A DNA stretch of 35,171 nt from Thermoactinomyces daqus (GCF_000763315.1 NZ_JPST01000031.1:1-35171), one strand, 5' to 3'; counted from the stretch's first letter, positions 24,947-32,552 are shown. Program-made: numbers and translations. The notes: generated by a model not told the origin, from the sequence alone.

Positions 24947-25360
24947 TCAAATTCCGGCGGGAAACATCATCAAGAGGATGACCAGAAATATGAAGGCCGT
25001 CGTAAAGAGTGCATGAAAACGGACGGTTTGCATCCACGATTTCACTTCAAAGCGATCGGGCGACTTGAGAAAATGGCGGATGTAATAACCAAACAATCCA
25101 CCAAAAGCGCCAACACCGAAATAAGCAGCCACCACCAAAGAAATCCACAAGGTGCTATACACCGCTTGACTGTACAAGTAACCGCCGGTCAACAATTGAA
25201 CGACGAGAATCCATTGCGTGAGAAAGTTCAGCCGATACAATACCTGGAGAACGGAACGCGATTGCAAAAACCTTTTTTGCAGCAAAAAGGGCAAGACCAG
25301 ATAGAATCCCATGCCGATCGCCCCGAGAACATGAAAAAATAACATGATCTTCAGCAACAT
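24947..25360 (-). CDS. Four-helix membrane protein
   Basis: The 137-residue protein has four hydrophobic helices: MLFFHVLGAIGMGFYLVLPF, LNFLTQWILVVQLLTGGYLY, LWISLVVAAYFGVGAFGGLF and FHALFTTAFIFLVILLMMF. The early His-x2-Gly pattern and later histidines are reminiscent of small heme- or metal-binding membrane proteins, but this is weak. The start is ATG 25360 with GAAGGGG upstream. No operon partner; divergent from the Crp/Fnr gene. Confidence 0.7.
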   Translation of the reverse strand: MLLKIMLFFHVLGAIGMGFYLVLPFLLQKRFLQSRSVLQVLYRLNFLTQWILVVQLLTGGYLYSQAVYSTLWISLVVAAYFGVGAFGGLFGYYIRHFLKSPDRFEVKSWMQTVRFHALFTTAFIFLVILLMMFPAGI

Positions 25361-25556
25361 CGTTTCCCCTTCTCAAAACAGATTGATCTCTTCTTCGATT
25401 TTCACTGTGTCCATAAAAGGTACAAACGATTTGAAACGGGCAAAAGCCTTCTCATGACAAAAACAGCCGTGAACGATCACAACGGCTTGATCCGCCTAAT
25501 AAGTCTGCACGCCATCTGATATAATAAACATAAATACACGAAAGGAATTTTTTTCA

Positions 25557-26234
25557 ATGGAAAAACAGAGTGTACTGCAACAGGTTCCGTTATTCCAAGA
25601 TCTCAACGAACAAGAACTGGCACGAATCGGAGAAATCGTCATTCATCGTACATTCACGAAAAAAACGGTCATCTTCACGGAAGGAAGTGAAAAAGAAGCG
25701 GTCTTTTTTATACAGAACGGCCTTGTCAAAGCCTACAAGACAGACGAGACAGGCCATGAACAGATTGTCTCGCTTCTGCAAACCGGTGACATGTTTCCGC
25801 ATACCGGTTTTTTTAAACATGCTCCTTATCCAGCCACCACGGAAACGCTTGTCGATACCGACCTGTTGGCGATTCCCGTTCGCGCCTTTGAGCAACTGAT
25901 CCTGGCCATGCCGACGATTGCCTGCAAAGTGATTGATGTGCTCAGCTCCAAGATCCGGGATCTTCAGCAAAAACTCCAGCAGTTTACCGGAACCGACGTG
26001 AACCGGCGCATTCTCTCCTTTTTGCTCGACCTGGCAGACAAGCAAGGAGAGACAAAAGGCTCCCGGATTTACATCGATTTGCCCATAACCAATCAGGAAC
26101 TGGCCAATGTGGTCGGTACATCCAGAGAAACCGTCAGCCGCCTGTTGAATCAATTAAAAAAGGAACAAATCATTGACAAACAACGCTCGCAGATCATCAT
26201 CCTGGACAAGGATGCACTGAGAGGCTGGAAGTAA
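25557..26234 (+). CDS. Crp/Fnr family transcriptional regulator
   Basis: The 225-residue protein has a cyclic-nucleotide-binding-like domain (residues 10-125; FTEGSEKEAVFFIQNGLVKA, IVSLLQTGDMF) and a Crp HTH (150-220; ITNQELANVVGTSRETVSRL). No N-terminal or C-terminal cysteine cluster is present, so it is not an iron-sulfur Fnr; the signal is unknown. The start is ATG 25557 with AAAGGA. A TATAAT (25520-25525) lies upstream with a poor -35, suggesting activator dependence. It is convergent with a small membrane-protein gene that has a CRP-type site upstream. Confidence 0.9.
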   Translation: MEKQSVLQQVPLFQDLNEQELARIGEIVIHRTFTKKTVIFTEGSEKEAVFFIQNGLVKAYKTDETGHEQIVSLLQTGDMFPHTGFFKHAPYPATTETLVDTDLLAIPVRAFEQLILAMPTIACKVIDVLSSKIRDLQQKLQQFTGTDVNRRILSFLLDLADKQGETKGSRIYIDLPITNQELANVVGTSRETVSRLLNQLKKEQIIDKQRSQIIILDKDALRGWK

Positions 26235-26279
26235 GATTCCCATTGGCAAAAGCCCGGACGCCTGTCCTGTCCGATTTTC

Positions 26280-26597
26280 CTAAAGCAAACAGACAAACAA
26301 GAGACCACAGACCGTGACAAGGACATAAATCAGGGAAAGAAGGATAACAGTTTTCTTTCGACTTTTTTCGTAATGTTCATTCGAAGTTTGGGATTGAGTT
26401 GAACCCAGGCGAAAAGTTATGAAGAAGGCAAAAAGGCACAGCAGAATGCAAAATAAAAACGCACCTTTATACAGCATCACGGCAAATGATGAAAAGTCAA
26501 CGGATTTCAGGGATTTTTCCCAATCCTTCAAATTAAGGGATGGACGCGACTGTTCTCTCCCAAAACATCGTCTTCTGAGTCCGTTTTTGCGTAACAT
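26280..26597 (-). CDS. Small two-helix membrane protein
   Basis: The frame encodes up to 105 residues with two helices (GAFLFCILLCLFAFFITF and ILLSLIYVLVTVCGLLFVC) joined by a basic loop. ATG 26597 lacks an SD and sits almost at the predicted transcription start, so it may be leaderless or start further inside. A CRP/Fnr-type site and a TATAAT lie just upstream. Family not recognised. The neighbouring regulator (25557-26234) probably controls it. Confidence 0.5.
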   Translation of the reverse strand: MLRKNGLRRRCFGREQSRPSLNLKDWEKSLKSVDFSSFAVMLYKGAFLFCILLCLFAFFITFRLGSTQSQTSNEHYEKSRKKTVILLSLIYVLVTVCGLLFVCLL

Positions 26598-26601
26598 TTT
26601 T

Positions 26602-26607
26602 ATTATA
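26602..26607 (-). promoter_or_regulatory. -10 box for the small membrane gene
   Basis: TATAAT on the minus strand; no good -35, consistent with activation from the CRP-type site about 40 bases upstream of the start point. Confidence 0.5.
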
Positions 26608-26628
26608 CATTATTTTTCTCCATCTCAG

Positions 26629-26644
26629 TGTGATCCTTATCACT
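26629..26644. promoter_or_regulatory. CRP/Fnr-type operator
   Basis: TGTGA-TCCTTA-TCACT matches TGTGA-N6-TCACA at 9 of 10 positions. Its centre is about 41 bases upstream of the start point predicted from the -10 box at 26602-26607, the classical class II activator position. Confidence 0.6.
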
Positions 26645-26671
26645 GTTTTCCGTGAAAATGTTTTGCCATCG

Positions 26672-26709
26672 GGTTATGGAGCCCCCTACCTCTCCGAAAA
26701 TCCATAACC
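26672..26709. repeat. 9-bp inverted repeat with long loop
   Basis: GGTTATGGA and TCCATAACC are perfectly complementary, 20 bases apart, downstream of the methyltransferase gene. There is no T run, so it is not a typical terminator. Confidence 0.5.
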
Positions 26710-26754
26710 AGTCCATTGTATCACAAAAATTCAAACTATCGTCCGAGCCATCTG

Positions 26755-27417
26755 TTATTTCTTCTCCAGCCATACTTCCAATCCGATCAACCCCTCGTGA
26801 ATCCTGCCTGTTTGAAATTTGCTCTTCGCTATCATTTCCTTGACTTCATCTTTAGTGTAGGCTTGCTTGATCACCACGAATCGAAACATCCATTTGGTAA
26901 CAAGAGAATTAATGCCGGTAAAACCCAGATCACCGGAAACAAATTGATCCAGTTTATCTTTGGAAACATCCTTTTTAAAATCGATGATCAATGCCTTGCC
27001 CCCGGGTTTCAATACGCGATTCATCTCATCGAGTGCCGCGACCGGTTTGGAAAAATTCTTGAAGGCCGCCCGACAGATGATAAAATCGAATGCATGATCA
27101 TCAAAGGGCATCTGTGCTGCATCTCCGTGACGAAAGTCGATATCCACTCCTGCTCTTGTTGCATTTGCTTGTGCCATTTGCACAAACTTCTTGCTGATAT
27201 CCAATCCGGTAATATGAAAACGGCCCATCTTGGCAAGTTCAATGGATAAATACCCCGGACCGGGAGCAAGTTCAAGAACAGCATCCCCCTCTGATACGGA
27301 TGAAAACACCTTCTTGGCATCATTTCTGTATTTTTCGATTTGCTTTTCGGTATTTTTGGCATACCAGGTTGCAATAAAACCGCTCATTTCCGGACCCTTG
27401 GTGGGATTTTCAGACAT
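26755..27417 (-). CDS. Class I SAM-dependent methyltransferase
   Basis: The 220-residue enzyme has SAM motif I VLELAPGPGYLSIEL (about residue 47), motif II ITGLDISKKFV, HGDAAQMPF and a post-III VLKPGGKALIIDF. The UbiE/Methyltransf_11-like Rossmann fold is clear; the substrate is not. The start is ATG 27417 with AAGGAG about 11 bases upstream. It stands alone, with an AT-rich leader upstream. Confidence 0.88.
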   Translation of the reverse strand: MSENPTKGPEMSGFIATWYAKNTEKQIEKYRNDAKKVFSSVSEGDAVLELAPGPGYLSIELAKMGRFHITGLDISKKFVQMAQANATRAGVDIDFRHGDAAQMPFDDHAFDFIICRAAFKNFSKPVAALDEMNRVLKPGGKALIIDFKKDVSKDKLDQFVSGDLGFTGINSLVTKWMFRFVVIKQAYTKDEVKEMIAKSKFQTGRIHEGLIGLEVWLEKK

Positions 27418-27607
27418 GACAAATCCACTCCTTCTCCCAATTTATTTTGTGAAATTGGTCGACCGTAAGGGTCAGACGAAAAACAAATGAAAAATACCGA
27501 TTAATCACAATTATTAAAATGTATTTTTAATTTATACTATTATACTAACAATTCCATTTCAGTGCCAAGAGGTTATTTTCATATTGTTGATGAACACCTG
27601 AAGCAAA

Positions 27608-27672
27608 GACAAAAAAACGCCGGGCTGGTTCTTCTTTAAAACCGGCTGAAGCGTCTCCGTCAAATCCCGGCG
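27608..27672 (-). terminator. Terminator of the ABC exporter genes
   Basis: On the minus strand ACGCCGGG pairs with CCCGGCGT, enclosing a smaller GGTT/AACC hairpin, and ends in seven T. Confidence 0.8.
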
Positions 27673-27735
27673 TATGATTGTCATCCGGTTTCCCTGTTCC
27701 TTCACCGTAACGAGGGGTTAAGCGGAAAATGACAT

Positions 27736-28386
27736 TTATCCGACCTCTGTCAACTGTCCTTTCTCGACTCTGAATACTCTGTCGCACAATTTCGCTATTT
27801 CTTCCATATAATGACTGGCTAACAGAATGGTCACTCCATTTTCCCGCAGATCGGACAATAAACGATGAAGCATTTCAACTCCTTCCGTATCCAACCCGTT
27901 TGTCGGTTCATCCAGCAACAGGAGTTTCGGCCTTTCCATGATTGACTGAGCGATCCCCAAGCATTGTCTCATTCCAAGGGAATATTTCCGCACCGGTTTT
28001 TTATCCGCCGGATCAAGGCCGACTTCTTTCAGCGTTTGCCGGATTTCATCATCATTGATTATTCCTCTCATTGAAGCCAGCAGCTTCAGGTTTTTGAACC
28101 CGCTGTATTCCCCCAAAAAACCGGGCGTCTCAATAATAATCCCGACATCCTGCGGAAAGGTTCCGTTTTTTCCAACTTCCTGATTGAAAACCAAGACACG
28201 CCCTTCCGTCGGAAATACAAATCCGCTGATCAAACGCAAAAGCATCGTTTTTCCTGATCCATTGCGCCCGATCAACCCATATATTTGACCCGCCGGAACT
28301 TCAAGATCAATCTTGTTCAGGATCGGCTTTCTGTCAATCACTTTTGAGACATTTTCCAGTTTTACCGCCGGCGCCGGATGTGCCAT
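27736..28386 (-). CDS. ABC transporter ATP-binding protein (ABC-2 exporter type)
   Basis: The 216-residue ATPase has Walker A GRNGSGKTM (about residue 38), signature YSLGMRQ, Walker B LLLLDEPTNGLD and H-loop LASHYMEE. It is like ATPases of small bacteriocin-immunity or antibiotic exporters (CcmA/BcrA-like). The start ATG 28386 overlaps the end of the upstream permease remnant by 25 bases. The substrate is unknown, and the permease partner looks incomplete, so the pair may be inactive. Confidence 0.88.
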   Translation of the reverse strand: MAHPAPAVKLENVSKVIDRKPILNKIDLEVPAGQIYGLIGRNGSGKTMLLRLISGFVFPTEGRVLVFNQEVGKNGTFPQDVGIIIETPGFLGEYSGFKNLKLLASMRGIINDDEIRQTLKEVGLDPADKKPVRKYSLGMRQCLGIAQSIMERPKLLLLDEPTNGLDTEGVEMLHRLLSDLRENGVTILLASHYMEEIAKLCDRVFRVEKGQLTEVG

Positions 28387-28849
28387 GATAAATCCTCCTG
28401 TCTTTCACTGTAATTCATTTGAATTTTTCTGCCCCGAAACATCGGCCTTTTTGATATAATGCATCCCCCATAAAAAACACAAACGATGATCATCGCGTTA
28501 TATATCAAAGACCACCAAACCGAAAAATGATGGATGTGCCCATCCACTTCAGAATGTCTCAGATAAATCCCCTGATTGCCGGGAAACCAACTGACCAGAC
28601 TTTCAGGCATGAGACTGCTGAAACAAGAAACGATATACAGAAAAACCACAAGAACATATGGTTTGAAAACACGCTCCCACTTGACGGCCAGCCCCAGTAT
28701 CAAGACAGACATTGAAAAGCTTGTGCTCCAATTGAGCAGCAAAAGCCATAACATTGCCGGGAACGGCTCAATCCCTTTCAACCCGGTAAATCATCATAAT
28801 TGTGAATATGATCCACTATTATATATGTACTGACTTCTTCTTTCTTCAT
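28362..28849 (-). pseudogene. Truncated ABC-2-type permease
   Basis: A 23-codon frame with GGAGG starts at ATG 28849 (MKKEEVSTYIIVDHIHNYDD) and stops at TGA 28778. An overlapping TTG (28781) opens the main 139-residue frame: three helices (PAMLWLLLLNWSTSFSMSVL; YVLVVFLYIVSCFSSLM; YNAMIIVCVFYGGCII) and a basic tail. Partner permeases usually have six helices and 220-260 residues, so the first half is missing. Translational coupling of a short leader to a small permease is the other possibility. Confidence 0.5.
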
Positions 28850-28929
28850 TTTGTCCTCCGTCTGGTAACAAAGCCCGTTACCCTGGATTCAACGATAACC
28901 TATCTGTCCCCTATGTTATGCTCCATATG

Positions 28930-28957
28930 AAAAAAGCCGCCGATCAACCCGGCGACT
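28930..28957 (-). terminator. Terminator of the original tRNA-Ser(UGA) gene
   Basis: On the minus strand GTCGCCG pairs with CGGCGGC around GGTTGAT, followed by TTTTTT. It lies just past the tRNA 3' fragment. Confidence 0.8.
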
Positions 28958-28964
28958 TCCTGTT

Positions 28965-29024
<60 letters not shown>

Positions 29025-29164
29025 TTAGCCTCTTTTGGTTTTTTACTGTCTGATCGTGTCTGATATGTCCGAAACCCCCTGTTTTTATGCGGTTTTTACC
29101 TTCCTTTCCCTCCTATAAGCGCCCCGTTCGTTTGCATCGTGTTTGCAGTCTGTTAGCAGCCCTT

Positions 29165-29275
29165 AGTGTCAACAAAGTGGCAACAAAAGGTGTCAACAAA
29201 GTCTAAGAGTTTGTTGACACCTAAAATTTTCCAATGTTGTCTTTGTTGACACCCCTCACACACTTTGTTGACACC
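29165..29275. repeat. Iteron-like 12-bp boxes TTTGTTGACACC
   Basis: Forward copies lie at 29210, 29242 and 29264; inverted copies at 29189 (exact) and 29165 (one mismatch), with a degenerate one at 29177. The exact pair at 29189-29200 and 29210-29221 makes a 12-bp inverted repeat around nine bases. Partial copies (TTGTTGAC) recur at 29451-29467. Likely protein-binding sites for excision, replication or control. Confidence 0.8.
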
Positions 29276-29367
29276 CTTAAACCCTTGATATATCTACTAT
29301 TATCCCTTCTATGACAACAAAAACAACAAAGACAACAATAAGAAAAAAGTATGGGGCATGAGAGAGG

Positions 29368-29412
29368 ATAGAGAGGATAGAGAGGTAAAAATGGCCTCTC
29401 TATCCTCTCTAT
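29368..29412. repeat. 18-bp perfect inverted repeat built from GAGAGGATA units
   Basis: ATAGAGAGGATAGAGAGG (29368-29385) is the exact reverse complement of 29395-29412, separated by nine bases. The left arm is itself made of 9-bp GAGAGGATA units starting at 29362. A CCTAC-TG-GTAGG palindrome follows directly. A strong cruciform or RNA hairpin is expected. Confidence 0.88.
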
Positions 29413-29486
29413 ACCGCCTACTGGTAGGTAGATGTTTTTCAATGTTGCCATTGTTGACTTTGTTGACGGGAGGAAAAAGAATTTGA

Positions 29487-29567
29487 ATTTCGAGACAAAA
29501 AAGTCTTGACTAGACTGTGCAGGCTTATATATACTGTTCCTAGACAGATGGTCTTTTATTTCGAGAC
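29487..29567. promoter_or_regulatory. Element promoter flanked by AGAC/GTCT operator-like sites
   Basis: The promoter is TTGACT (29506-29511) and TATACT (29530-29535), 18 bases apart, reading rightwards. Half-sites AGAC occur at 29493, 29512, 29542, 29564 and GTCT at 29503, 29551. ATTTCGAGAC is a direct repeat at 29487 and 29558. The pairs flank the -35 and follow the -10, as expected for a repressor-controlled early promoter. Confidence 0.6.
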
Positions 29568-29606
29568 TAACTGTCATTATCCCGATCACTTAAAGGAGGC
29601 GAGCAC

Positions 29607-29744
29607 ATGAGCCCGGACATCCTAAAAAGTCTGGTTGGATTCCTGAGCGAGTTGGGTTACAACCGGAAGGAGCTTTCCAGCATGACAGAGGATGAATTGG
29701 CCGTACAGGCTTGGCAGGAGCTTGCAAAGTTGCTGAAACCCTGA
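29607..29744 (+). CDS. Small hypothetical protein, 45 residues
   Basis: ATG 29607 has AAAGGAGG at good distance. The product (MSPDILKSLVGFLSELGYNR, then KELSSMTEDELAVQAWQELA) is acidic and helical. It is the first gene after the element promoter. Not recognised; it could be a small regulator. Confidence 0.6.
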   Translation: MSPDILKSLVGFLSELGYNRKELSSMTEDELAVQAWQELAKLLKP

Positions 29745-29759
29745 AAGGAGAAATGCGGA

Positions 29760-30275
29760 ATGGAGAAACGTGATTTAGAAAAAGCGCCCTGGATTATTCG
29801 CATAACCGAACACAAAGATAAAACAGGCGCTGTCTTAGTGATTAAACAGTGTATTGAAGGAAAACCCGTGAGTAAAGGAATGTTGCATGGTCAGCCCCTG
29901 CGCCGTTGTCTCCCTGCGATACGTAGAATTGTTAGCCATGTGTGTGACTATGCTGGTATCCCGTTAGAGCTTCAAAAATTTTTTAACCGGGACAGGATCA
30001 CCTACCGCGGCAACTTGCCATTAGACGAAGAAGCAGGTGCAAAATTGGCGCTCATTTTCAAATTACAGGAGAGGGTTGCAGACTTAGACCGGGTCGAACT
30101 GATGGCCTGGCGAGTGGAACGATTCAGCAGAGAAGAGGCTATCTATTGGTTTACTCGTGCGACTCAATACGGCAAAGCTGCCAGCCGTTGGGCGCTGGCC
30201 GGCATGAGGGTTATGCTTGGCGGCCCAGCTGGAGACAAAGAGACACAGCACATGTTAACTCAGATTCGTAAGTAA
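29760..30275 (+). CDS. Hypothetical protein, 171 residues
   Basis: ATG 29760 has GAAAGGAG upstream. The order is a beta-rich N-terminus (WIIRITEHKDKTGAVLVIKQ), then LRRCLPAIRRIVSHVCDYAG, then LPLDEEAGAKLALIFKLQER, then EEAIYWFTRATQYGKAASRW and a helical end. From memory this resembles a domain-of-unknown-function family found beside defence and accessory genes (DUF7680-like), unverified. Soluble; no catalytic motif. Confidence 0.65.
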   Translation: MEKRDLEKAPWIIRITEHKDKTGAVLVIKQCIEGKPVSKGMLHGQPLRRCLPAIRRIVSHVCDYAGIPLELQKFFNRDRITYRGNLPLDEEAGAKLALIFKLQERVADLDRVELMAWRVERFSREEAIYWFTRATQYGKAASRWALAGMRVMLGGPAGDKETQHMLTQIRK

Positions 30276-30322
30276 GACGCGAGCTTGCCAATCTGTTGAA
30301 ACCTTGAAAGGAGGTGAACCAG

Positions 30323-30469
30323 ATGCGGATCAATGTCGCAGCCTGGCGCAAACTGAACTGGGGCCAGAAATACACCATGATCCTAATTGCCTACTTCTAC
30401 TGGCAAACGATCTGGCAGGCAAGAAGAAAGAACCGCACCTCGGCGGCCACCGTGGCACGGTTCAAATGA
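30323..30469 (+). CDS. Small hypothetical protein, 48 residues
   Basis: ATG 30323 follows AAAGGAGGTGA, the best SD of the element. The product starts MRINVAAWRKLNWGQKYTMI and has a hydrophobic, aromatic middle (LIAYFYWQTIW) and a basic tail, possibly membrane-associated. Not recognised. Confidence 0.55.
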   Translation: MRINVAAWRKLNWGQKYTMILIAYFYWQTIWQARRKNRTSAATVARFK

Positions 30470-30521
30470 GAGTGAGTTTAGAAAATCACCCGAGTTCGAT
30501 TATATCACGGGAGGGCTTACG

Positions 30522-30746
30522 ATGAAACCTTTCCATCAGAGGCTTGCCCAGCTTTGGGAGAAAGCCTGTCAGGGTAAGAAGCTCTCTACTATGGAAGTTG
30601 TTGAGTGGGTTGAGTCGCTGCACGCGCACCGCAACTGGGTGAGCAAGCTAAACGAGCTTCAAAACTGGGCGGATGCGGCGGCGGTGATCGGAGATCACGA
30701 TTGGGAAAATCGCCTGTGCGAGCAAATAGACAAACTGCTTCATTAA
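30522..30746 (+). CDS. Hypothetical helical protein, 74 residues
   Basis: ATG 30522 with GGGAGGG upstream gives MKPFHQRLAQLWEKACQGKK and so on. It is helical and charged, with no motif. An open stretch continues upstream, but the SD points here. Not recognised. Confidence 0.6.
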   Translation: MKPFHQRLAQLWEKACQGKKLSTMEVVEWVESLHAHRNWVSKLNELQNWADAAAVIGDHDWENRLCEQIDKLLH

Positions 30747-30758
30747 GGGGAGATCAGC

Positions 30759-30899
30759 ATGGATATTCTCGATCAAATCCAAGATGACTTGATCCAAATC
30801 CGCCAGGCCCTCTGGATCGGCGAGCTAGAGGCTGTCAGGGAATCAGTGTTGCAACTGGTTGAACAGATGGAATGTCGGATCAATCAAGACCGGGGCTAA
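30759..30899 (+). CDS. Small hypothetical protein, 46 residues
   Basis: ATG 30759 has AAGGGGAG upstream. MDILDQIQDDLIQIRQALWI and the rest form one long amphipathic helix, probably a coiled coil. The stop codon lies inside a 7-bp hairpin (30890-30910). Not recognised. Confidence 0.55.
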   Translation: MDILDQIQDDLIQIRQALWIGELEAVRESVLQLVEQMECRINQDRG

Positions 30900-30910
30900 A
30901 TCGGCCCCGG
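30890..30910 (+). repeat. Intergenic hairpin CCGGGGC/GCCCCGG
   Basis: A perfect 7-bp stem surrounds the stop of the 46-residue ORF. There is no T run, so it is more likely an RNA stability or translation element than a terminator. Confidence 0.6.
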
Positions 30911-30931
30911 CCCAATACACGGAGGCACACC

Positions 30932-31255
30932 ATGAAAAACGATTACGAGGTACGCGGCGATGTGACAGTCCTTTTCATAAAACGGGAAGACGGTTCGATT
31001 ATAGAGACTCTCATTGACACGTTAGACTTAGAACGCGTTCAGGCCTACTCTGGAACATGGCGCGCTGTTTGGATGAAAAACCGAAACATTTGCTATGTTT
31101 TCGGGGATCGTAGCGTGCGAAATGCTGGCCGGCCATTGCTTCACCGATGGATTATGAGGCCGCCCAAGTATTGGATCGTCAAGCACCTGAACAGAAACGG
31201 CCTCGACAATCGGCGCTCGAATTTACAAGTGACAAAAAGGAGCGGGCGAAAATGA
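30932..31255 (+). CDS. HNH endonuclease-like protein
   Basis: ATG 30932 with GGAGG. The C-terminal half carries a phage-type HNH core: GRPLLHRWIM (H71), VKHLNRNGLDNRRSNLQV (H85, N87, D92, N93, N97). This matches H-N-N nucleases such as homing endonucleases, though at 107 residues it is short. The N-terminal half (VRGDVTVLFIKREDGSII) is the usual strand-rich entry. The role could be element mobility or defence. The stop overlaps the next start (ATGA). Confidence 0.75.
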   Translation: MKNDYEVRGDVTVLFIKREDGSIIETLIDTLDLERVQAYSGTWRAVWMKNRNICYVFGDRSVRNAGRPLLHRWIMRPPKYWIVKHLNRNGLDNRRSNLQVTKRSGRK

Positions 31256-31548
31256 AAAAACATCGGATCAATGACGATTTCAGCATCTTTGTTAATAAAC
31301 CTCTGATCCAGAAAGGCGATAAGCTCCGCACACCCAAAGGGAGAGAATTTGAAATCACTGAGATATTCTCCTACATGGGCCGGAAGATATACAAAACGGA
31401 TAAGTTTGGCCTGTTCTTTGAGAACGACTTTAAAAGGGGCAAATGCCCATGTTGCGGCGGCTCTGGAAAAGTGGAAATAGAGTTTCAATTGTTTGAGGGT
31501 TTTTACACTGCCGATTGTCCAGCATGCAAAGGGAGAGATGCGAGATGA
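31252..31548 (+). CDS. Zinc-ribbon (DnaJ-type) protein, 98 residues
   Basis: ATG 31252 overlaps the HNH stop and has AAAAAGGAG upstream. An N-terminal beta-rich part (GDKLRTPKGREFEITEIFSY) is followed by CPCCGGSGKVE and CPACKGRD, two CxxCxGxG-like knuckles as in the DnaJ zinc domain. It may bind RNA, DNA or the PP-loop protein encoded next. Translationally coupled on both sides. Confidence 0.75.
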   Translation: MKKHRINDDFSIFVNKPLIQKGDKLRTPKGREFEITEIFSYMGRKIYKTDKFGLFFENDFKRGKCPCCGGSGKVEIEFQLFEGFYTADCPACKGRDAR

Positions 31549-32552
31549 ATAGAGATTTTCGGCAGCATAAGAAATACCAGAAAGGTACATTCAAATCCAA
31601 GTGGGAGATCGAACAGGAGCTAAGAGAGAATGGGGTGGATAGGATCTATTACGTTCTTTCATTCGGAGGAGGAACGCAATCGGCCCATTTGTTGGAGAAG
31701 CATTTTAAAGGGTTGATCCACTACGACTATATCATCTTCGCGGATACCGGAGCAGAACCGCAATTCATCCATGATCAAGTGCAGTGGTGGCGCAATCGGC
31801 AAAAAGAGTACGGAAACAAAACGCCCTTTATCATCACTCACCACAACAGCATGACAAAGGGCCTGGAAGAAATGCTGATGCGGTATATCCATACAGATTA
31901 CCAGCGCTTCCAAATGCCCGTTCATTGTAGCCGGATTGATCCAGAAACAGGACAAGAATCGAAAGCCGGGATCATGCCCCGGCAATGCACGGTCGACTTT
32001 AAGATCGTTCCGGTCAAACAAACGGCCAGGAGATTGGTCATGAAAAAGCTGGGGTTAAAACCACAGCAAAGAATGCCCGCTAATATTGCGTTTATCATCG
32101 ACATCGGCTTTAGCTATGACGAAATTAACAGGATCAGCACCTATCAATCGCCTCAATTCAAATATATGTATTTGTCGTATCCCCTCGTAGAAGAAGGGCT
32201 GACAACTGACGACAGCATCCAGTTTTTGATGGAAAACCGGATGCCTTCTAAACGATCTCGCTGCTACTTGTGCCCATTCAATTGCGACAAGCAAGGAATG
32301 GACTGGAAGGAGATCATCGAAGAAGAACCCTTTTCTTTTCTAAAAGCCTGTTGGTTTGATGAACAGCTTCGACAGGTTCAAAGGACAGGAAGGAAAGCCA
32401 TGAAAAGCATACCCTATCTGCACCATGCAAGAATTCCTTTAAAAGACGCTTACCCGTCCGCTTACTCCTTCTTGTCGGAAAAATATAAAGCAGACTTTGA
32501 AAGTTGGCTTTCGTCCTGGAGGCGCTTCATAAGCGAGAAATACGCAGTTTAA
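31545..32552 (+). CDS. Phage-type PAPS reductase / adenine nucleotide alpha hydrolase
   Basis: The 335-residue protein has a PP-loop (LSFGGGTQSAHLL, residues 38-50), an acidic strand end FADTGAEP, RQCTVDFKIVPV (C148) and a late CYLCPFNC (C240, C243, C247), which likely binds zinc or an iron-sulfur cluster. This is the arrangement of phage-encoded members of the PAPS reductase/ATP pyrophosphatase family. Such proteins adenylate a substrate and may take part in nucleic-acid modification. The actual substrate is unknown. It overlaps the previous stop (ATGA), so the pair is coupled. Confidence 0.85.
   Translation: MNRDFRQHKKYQKGTFKSKWEIEQELRENGVDRIYYVLSFGGGTQSAHLLEKHFKGLIHYDYIIFADTGAEPQFIHDQVQWWRNRQKEYGNKTPFIITHHNSMTKGLEEMLMRYIHTDYQRFQMPVHCSRIDPETGQESKAGIMPRQCTVDFKIVPVKQTARRLVMKKLGLKPQQRMPANIAFIIDIGFSYDEINRISTYQSPQFKYMYLSYPLVEEGLTTDDSIQFLMENRMPSKRSRCYLCPFNCDKQGMDWKEIIEEEPFSFLKACWFDEQLRQVQRTGRKAMKSIPYLHHARIPLKDAYPSAYSFLSEKYKADFESWLSSWRRFISEKYAV

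Noticed and set aside
24801-25016. 71-residue plus-strand frame over DnaA cluster II
   Set aside because: No SD, and it runs into the antisense of the membrane protein at 24947.
25465-25490. GTGA-N4-TCAC palindrome upstream of the Crp/Fnr gene as its own operator
   Set aside because: The spacer is four bases, not the six expected for CRP-type sites; it is part of an AGCCGT/ACGGCT hairpin that looks more like a terminator remnant.
27545-27787. 80-residue minus-strand frame after the ABC ATPase
   Set aside because: It lies across a clear terminator and the end of the ATPase gene in another frame.
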